Positions 59,884-64,000 of a stretch of 64,000 nt of DNA are shown in pieces (position 1 is the stretch's first letter; each line of letters opens with the position of its first letter). Both the position numbers and the translations under genes were made by a program. Under the pieces are notes generated by a model. It was not told where the DNA came from. It saw only the letters and a program-made list of their open reading frames with translations, and did no database searches. The stretch comes from Desulfitobacterium hafniense DCB-2 (GTDB lineage: Bacteria > Bacillota > Desulfitobacteriia > Desulfitobacteriales > Desulfitobacteriaceae): contig NC_011830.1 in assembly GCF_000021925.1 (NCBI RefSeq), positions 2,380,501-2,444,500 on the forward strand, written 5' to 3'.

Positions 59884-60687
59884 ATGAAGCAAAAGCAGCA
59901 TCAAAAGCCTTCGTTTTTGATTATTGGACTGATAGCCATCGTGATTATAGGTTCTTTGCTCTATTGGGGCTGGCCCTACTTAACTCTTTTAAGTGATCCT
60001 GATCAGGTCCGGGAGCTCATCATTCGCTCAGGGACTTGGGGACCACTGGTTTTTATGCTTCTGCAGATCGTGCAAATCTTGATTGCCCCCATACCCGGTC
60101 AGGTGATTGGGGTCATTGGCGGATTTTTATTCGGTCCCTTACTGGGCTTGTTTTACACAATGCTGGGAGCCACCCTTGGTTTTACTCTGGTTTTTCTTCT
60201 TTCCCGGAAATTGGGGCGTCCTTTTGTGGAACGGTTTGTGGACAAGAAGACGATGGAGCGCTTTGATCATCTCACAGAGGAAAAAGGAGCCTGGGTATTC
60301 TTTTTCATTTTTCTTCTGCCCGCTTTTCCAGACGATCTTATTGCCTTTATCGCCGGACTAACGACGATTCCCATCCGCACCTTGGTTCTGATCTCTGTGG
60401 CAGGCCGGCTGCCGGGCTATGCTGTCCTGACCTTTATGGGCAACGGCTTAGCCTTGGAAAACCTCAACCCTGTGGTGGTTACCCTTGTGGCATTGATTCT
60501 TATCTTCATCCTGGGCTGGTGGAAACGAGAGTGGCTGCGGAGGTTTGTCGAACACAGGAACCGGACTCAATTCATAAGTGAGCAATGGAATCTGTATTGG
60601 CACAAGATCATTGTTGGGACTATTGTGCTGGTCATTATTTTTGTGTTCCTTTATTATGCCGCTACAGTCACCCCCATTCAACGGTAA
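59884..60687 (+). CDS. TVP38/TMEM64 (VTT domain) membrane protein
   Basis: A 267-residue protein of the DedA-like VTT superfamily. It has an N-terminal TM, then the core: QIVQILIAPIPGQVIGVIGGFLFGPLLGLFYTMLGATLGF in parts with the re-entrant PIPG segment, LSRKLGRPFVERFV, and FFIFLLPAFPDDLIAFIAGLTTIP, where F.LP..P.D is the family mark. Two TM helices close the protein, the last at about 238-258. Members may move lipids or act in membrane homeostasis. A lone gene. Confidence 0.87.
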   Translation: MKQKQHQKPSFLIIGLIAIVIIGSLLYWGWPYLTLLSDPDQVRELIIRSGTWGPLVFMLLQIVQILIAPIPGQVIGVIGGFLFGPLLGLFYTMLGATLGFTLVFLLSRKLGRPFVERFVDKKTMERFDHLTEEKGAWVFFFIFLLPAFPDDLIAFIAGLTTIPIRTLVLISVAGRLPGYAVLTFMGNGLALENLNPVVVTLVALILIFILGWWKREWLRRFVEHRNRTQFISEQWNLYWHKIIVGTIVLVIIFVFLYYAATVTPIQR

Positions 60688-60799
60688 AAACAAAGAATAA
60701 TTACTCTTTGATAGGATTTTCACTTATGCTATAATGAGAAGGAATTATAGAAACTAAATTATAGAACTAGTTTGAGGAGAGAGTGAAAGGAGTCAGTCT

Positions 60800-61219
60800 A
60801 TGATCTGGAAGGAAAAATATAAGGTCGGCGATCCTCTTATTGACAGTCAGCATGAGGAGCTGTTTTCACGGGTAGGGAGCTTTGTGGAAACATTGCGTTC
60901 CGACAAACCATGGGAACAAAAAGTTGAAAAGGTCAATGAAACCCTCGAATTTATGAAAGACTATGTGGTGACTCACTTTGCCGATGAAGAGGCTTATCAA
61001 TTGGAGATTGGCTATCCGCATTTTGAAGAGCATCAGATGATACATAAAAATATGGTTGCTTATGTGGTTGCTGTATCCCGGGAGTACGCAAAAGAAGGCT
61101 TTAAAGAAGAGCTTATGCAGCAATTTGGGGGGAAACTTTTGGCATGGCTGATCAATCATGTGGTAGCTGATGATCAGAAAATAGCCGAATATGCAAGAAG
61201 CAAGGAGGGCAAGCAATGA
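60800..61219 (+). CDS. Bacteriohemerythrin
   Basis: A 139-residue four-helix protein with the full set of di-iron ligands: His in DSQHEEL, His and Glu in THFADEE, His and His in YPHFEEHQ, and His-x4-Asp in NHVVADD. It binds O2, or NO, at a non-heme di-iron site and may carry or sense it. It overlaps cheX by 4 bases (ATGA), which suggests a sensory rather than storage role. AAAGGAG precedes the start. Confidence 0.93.
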   Translation: MIWKEKYKVGDPLIDSQHEELFSRVGSFVETLRSDKPWEQKVEKVNETLEFMKDYVVTHFADEEAYQLEIGYPHFEEHQMIHKNMVAYVVAVSREYAKEGFKEELMQQFGGKLLAWLINHVVADDQKIAEYARSKEGKQ

Positions 61220-61674
61220 GCACGAAAGACCTTCTGACCCCCTTTTCCAATGCAGCCAGCCAAACCTTTAAGCTCTTACTGGATCTGGATGTATCTACGG
61301 ACTCAAGTCAACCCACAGAAAACTGCGAGGAAACTAAAGAACAAGTTAATATTGTCATTGAGATTACGGGAGATCTGGCCGGAGAGGTAATGTACAGCTT
61401 TCCTAAGGACACCACTCTGGAAATGGTCAAAATGATGAGTGGCATGGAGTTTAATGAAATCGACGACTTTGTGAAATCGGCTTTAGGTGAAATTGCCAAT
61501 ATTATCAGTGGCAATGCCATGACCGGGCTCTCCCAATCTCAAGTGGTGTGCGATATCCGTCCTCCTAAAATTCTTGAAGGAGGAACCCTTCCTGCTGGTA
61601 AGGAATGTTCTATTTACCGGACCAAAGTCAAGACCTCGATTGGGGATGTGGAGCTTAATTTCCGTACGGTTTAA
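61216..61674 (+). CDS. cheX: CheX-like chemotaxis phosphatase domain protein
   Basis: A 152-residue CheX/CheC-type protein. The phosphatase signature E-x2-N is in KSALGEIANIISGNAM, and the beta core VNIVIEITGDLAGEVMYSFP is present. CheX removes phosphate from CheY or other receivers. No chemotaxis genes lie here, but a bacteriohemerythrin precedes it and a GGDEF/HD-GYP protein follows, so it may work in an oxygen-linked signalling path. Its start overlaps the hemerythrin stop. Confidence 0.85.
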   Translation: MSTKDLLTPFSNAASQTFKLLLDLDVSTDSSQPTENCEETKEQVNIVIEITGDLAGEVMYSFPKDTTLEMVKMMSGMEFNEIDDFVKSALGEIANIISGNAMTGLSQSQVVCDIRPPKILEGGTLPAGKECSIYRTKVKTSIGDVELNFRTV

Positions 61675-61693
61675 GGTAGCCAGCCCTATGAGT

Positions 61694-61735
61694 ATCAAGC
61701 CCTATTCATGGCAAATGAACAGGGCTTGATTTTTA
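61694..61735 (+). terminator. Terminator after cheX
   Basis: Arms ATCAAGCCCT / AGGGCTTGAT with an inner TTCAT/ATGAA stem, followed by TTTT. It separates cheX from the GGDEF gene. Confidence 0.7.
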
Positions 61736-61860
61736 CTATGTTGAAAATAATTCTGAACAGCAATATAATTTAGACACGTTGGTCAGGCTACAACAAAATT
61801 CAGCAGATATTGAAGCAGTTTATCAGATGAGCAAAAAGCAATCGATTGAAGGAGAAACCA

Positions 61861-64000
61861 ATGACCATACATAATTTGCTTTCAGCATTTTCTTTACTTG
61901 CTGCAGTTATTTATATGTCTTTTGGTATTTATACATACAGACAGAGTCCTCAATCCCGCATCCATCAATCTTTTCTCCTTTTATGTCTGAGTTATTCAAT
62001 TTGGTCTTTTGCCTATGCCTTTGCTTATCTGGCTCAGGATGCCTTCGCCTTTTCCTTTTGGAATAAGCTGTCCGCTCTGGGCTGGTGCAGTTTTAGCGCT
62101 CTGATCCTTTACCTTGTTCTGCACATCACCGAAAGTCCTCTGGTAAAAAACGCCGGGATTAAGTTCATGATCTTTTTGCCTGGTTTTGTTTTTTATGTAC
62201 TTGCCGTATTCTTTTTTGGCCCGAATCTGGAGACTCCTACCCAAGTGGTCAAATTTTTCTATGTTGGTGACTTTCTATATGATTTTTCCTATTTGCTTAT
62301 CGCCATTGCCTTGATGTTTAAGTGGGGGTATGTATCACCCCATATCCGGATTAAAAAACAATCCCGGATCCTCGTCATCACAAGCCTGATCCCATTTTTA
62401 TTAAACTTGATGACCCAGACCATTTTACCTGCCCTGCTCCACATTGATCTTCCCGGGATGGGACAACTTTACTCTCTGATCATGATTTTTGGTGTTTTTG
62501 TTGTGGTAACCCGTTATAACTTTTTTAAACTTCCGGAAAGCATCATTATGCAGGAGATTATGAATGAAACGCTGGATATGGTGATTGTGGCGGACCAGGA
62601 AGGCCGGATACGGAAGGTATCCAGCCAGATGAAAGCCTTGCTTGGTTATGATGCAGATGAAGTTATAGACCACACTCTGGGATTTCTTTTTCGGGAAGGG
62701 GATCAAGGCAAATTTGACTTGCTCCAAATGAAAAACAGGGATCTTAAGTATACAGATATAGAAGTAATCAAGAAAGATCAAGGGACCCTGCCCGTCAATG
62801 TAGTATGCAAACAGATTAAAGATAGAAGACTCCAGGATGTCATAGGTTTTGTGTTCATCCTGCAGGATAGTCGTCTTGTAAATGAACTCAGACAAAAGAA
62901 TGAGGAGCTCTTTTGGGAAAAAGAAAGATATAAACTAAGTTTACAATCTGTCAAAGAGAAGCAAGAGAAGATCGAATATTTAAGTTACCACGACCAGCTT
63001 ACCGGTCTTTATAATCGCAGATTTCTGGAAGAGAAGCTCACCCGCATTGACTTTAATCAGGATTTGCCCTTGACGATTACGATGGCGGATGTCAACGGAC
63101 TGAAGCTTGTCAATGACTCTTTCGGGCATGCTTATGGAGATCTGTTGATTCGCAAAGTCGCTGAGGTCATTCAGGAGGGGTGCCGGCAGGATGACGTGGT
63201 GGCCAGGATTGGTGGGGATGAGTTTATTATCCTCATGCCCAGGACCACTGAATTTGAGGCGCGAAGGGTGATCAAGGTGATCAAAGCCATGGCCGTGCAG
63301 GAAAAAATCGGCGCCTTCGAATTGTCCGTCTCTTTTGGGTACGAAACCATGGAGACTTCCGAAAAGAGCATTAGTGAACTGCTGAAAAAAGCCGAAGATT
63401 ATATGTATAAGAACAAGCTGTCGGAAAGCCCCAGTATCAGAAGCAACACCATTGACACCATTATTAAGACCCTGCATGAAAAGAATAAACGGGAAGAGCA
63501 GCATTCCCATCGAGTCTCGGAATTATGCAGGAAGACAGCTACCGAACTGGACTGTTCCAATGACGAAATTGAGGAACTTAAGACAGTGGGTCTGCTCCAC
63601 GACATTGGGAAAATTGTCATTAGTGAAGCCATCTTGAACAAGCCGGGTAAACTCCGGGATGATGAATGGAAAGAGATTGAGCGTCATCCCGAGATCGGTT
63701 ACCGTTTGCTGTGTACTATCAAAGAGATGTCGGAAATGGCAGAGTACGTCCTCGCCCATCATGAACGATGGGATGGCACAGGATATCCTAAGGCTTTAAA
63801 GGGGAAAGAAATTCCTCTTCAGGCTAGAATTATAGCCATTGCCGATGCCTACGATGCCATGATCAGTGAGAGAAGCTATCGCAAAGCTTTGCCTGAAGAA
63901 GTGGCTGTAGCCGAGCTGATCAAGAATGCCGGAACCCAGTTTGATCCCGAGCTTGTGAAGGTTTTCGTAGAGAAAGTTCTGGGGAAAAAGATCTATAGCG
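61861..64000 (+). CDS. 7TM-PAS-GGDEF-HD-GYP cyclic-di-GMP signalling protein (cut by window end)
   Basis: At least 713 residues, open at the window end. Residues 1-220 form a seven-helix membrane sensor of the histidine-kinase N-terminal 7TM type (LLSAFSLLAAVIYMSFGIYTY first). PAS is at about 235-345 (ETLDMVIVADQEGRIRKVS in parts), then a short coiled coil. GGDEF domain about 380-520 with intact GGDEF in ARIGGDEFIIL and the RxxD inhibitory site (RQDD) five residues before it. HD-GYP domain from about 530, with LLHDIGKIV, HHERWDGTGYP and IIAIADAYDAM. Both synthesis and breakdown of cyclic-di-GMP look possible. AAGGAG precedes the ATG. Confidence 0.92.
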   Translation, partial: MTIHNLLSAFSLLAAVIYMSFGIYTYRQSPQSRIHQSFLLLCLSYSIWSFAYAFAYLAQDAFAFSFWNKLSALGWCSFSALILYLVLHITESPLVKNAGIKFMIFLPGFVFYVLAVFFFGPNLETPTQVVKFFYVGDFLYDFSYLLIAIALMFKWGYVSPHIRIKKQSRILVITSLIPFLLNLMTQTILPALLHIDLPGMGQLYSLIMIFGVFVVVTRYNFFKLPESIIMQEIMNETLDMVIVADQEGRIRKVSSQMKALLGYDADEVIDHTLGFLFREGDQGKFDLLQMKNRDLKYTDIEVIKKDQGTLPVNVVCKQIKDRRLQDVIGFVFILQDSRLVNELRQKNEELFWEKERYKLSLQSVKEKQEKIEYLSYHDQLTGLYNRRFLEEKLTRIDFNQDLPLTITMADVNGLKLVNDSFGHAYGDLLIRKVAEVIQEGCRQDDVVARIGGDEFIILMPRTTEFEARRVIKVIKAMAVQEKIGAFELSVSFGYETMETSEKSISELLKKAEDYMYKNKLSESPSIRSNTIDTIIKTLHEKNKREEQHSHRVSELCRKTATELDCSNDEIEELKTVGLLHDIGKIVISEAILNKPGKLRDDEWKEIERHPEIGYRLLCTIKEMSEMAEYVLAHHERWDGTGYPKALKGKEIPLQARIIAIADAYDAMISERSYRKALPEEVAVAELIKNAGTQFDPELVKVFVEKVLGKKIYS

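Noticed and set aside
61740..61872. Short frame ending EAVYQMSKKQSIEGETNDHT before the GGDEF gene
   Set aside because: It lacks a start codon with ribosome-binding site and the SQELD mark of Spo0E-like peptides; it overlaps the GGDEF start.

Overview
The window looks like a chromosomal segment of a low-to-mid GC, spore-forming anaerobic Clostridia, most like Desulfitobacterium. The case rests on Tat-exported flavoprotein reductases with FMN lipoproteins, DUF4183 spore-surface proteins, a Moco-type riboswitch over molybdate/tungstate genes, rubrerythrin/hemerythrin oxygen defence, and purine-rich Shine-Dalgarno sites (AGGAGG). The assignment is inference; no rRNA or tRNA gene was seen.

Layout. 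0-7.5 kb: the tail of a DUF917 protein, a LysR regulator divergent from a Tat flavoprotein reductase plus FMN lipoprotein, a B3/B4-domain protein with an Lrp regulator, an AhpD-like protein, then a decayed chimera of a second LysR and a second B3/B4 gene, and an AraC/GyrI regulator. 7.5-14.7 kb: a minus-strand cluster of surface/spore-type proteins (two related beta-rich proteins, a 1038-residue DUF4183/DUF11 protein, a small DUF4183 protein) interrupted by a DDE transposon, then a small coiled-coil protein. 14.8-16.7 kb: a small accessory island with an HTH-like remnant, a candidate small RNA, a stand-alone LytTR-type receiver and a DUF3102 protein. 16.7-20.3 kb: a methyltransferase and a TetM-like GTPase fused to a NYN/YacP nuclease domain. 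20.4-28.8 kb: a Moco-type riboswitch and terminator leading a Crp/Fnr regulator, a FecCD/BtuC-type importer, a DUF364 protein, a ModA/B/C-like importer and ModD.

28.8-32.3 kb: a two-component system with a DUF4342 membrane protein, then a probable type I toxin-antitoxin locus. 32.3-35.1 kb: a Vat-type acetyltransferase and a PerR-boxed rubredoxin/rubrerythrin operon. 35.3-39.7 kb: debris (a MerR gene with a stop, an ABC ATPase and a TetR gene both beheaded by one deletion) around an intact TrmO and a MacB/FtsX permease. 40-46 kb: a secreted LysM/FMN-like protein, an SCP2 protein, and a MarR-controlled heterodimeric ABC exporter. 46-49.8 kb: an ECF sigma/anti-sigma/ABC-2 operon. 49.8-53.3 kb: a second AraC/GyrI regulator, a DUF169 protein and a NorCB-type nitric oxide reductase. 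53.4-58.9 kb: a decayed type II toxin-antitoxin pair and a NupNOPQ-type nucleoside importer. 59-64 kb: ferritin, a TVP38 membrane protein, bacteriohemerythrin, CheX and a truncated-at-window-end 7TM-PAS-GGDEF-HD-GYP protein.

Functional themes are (i) metal-cofactor supply, with two molybdate/tungstate import systems under one RNA switch; (ii) defence against oxygen, peroxide and NO (PerR box, rubrerythrin, ferritin, hemerythrin, NorCB); (iii) drug and envelope stress (Vat, TetM-like, two ABC systems, ECF); and (iv) visible gene decay by duplication and deletion at 5.6-6.3, 35.4-35.9, 39.1-39.7 and 53.4-53.9 kb.
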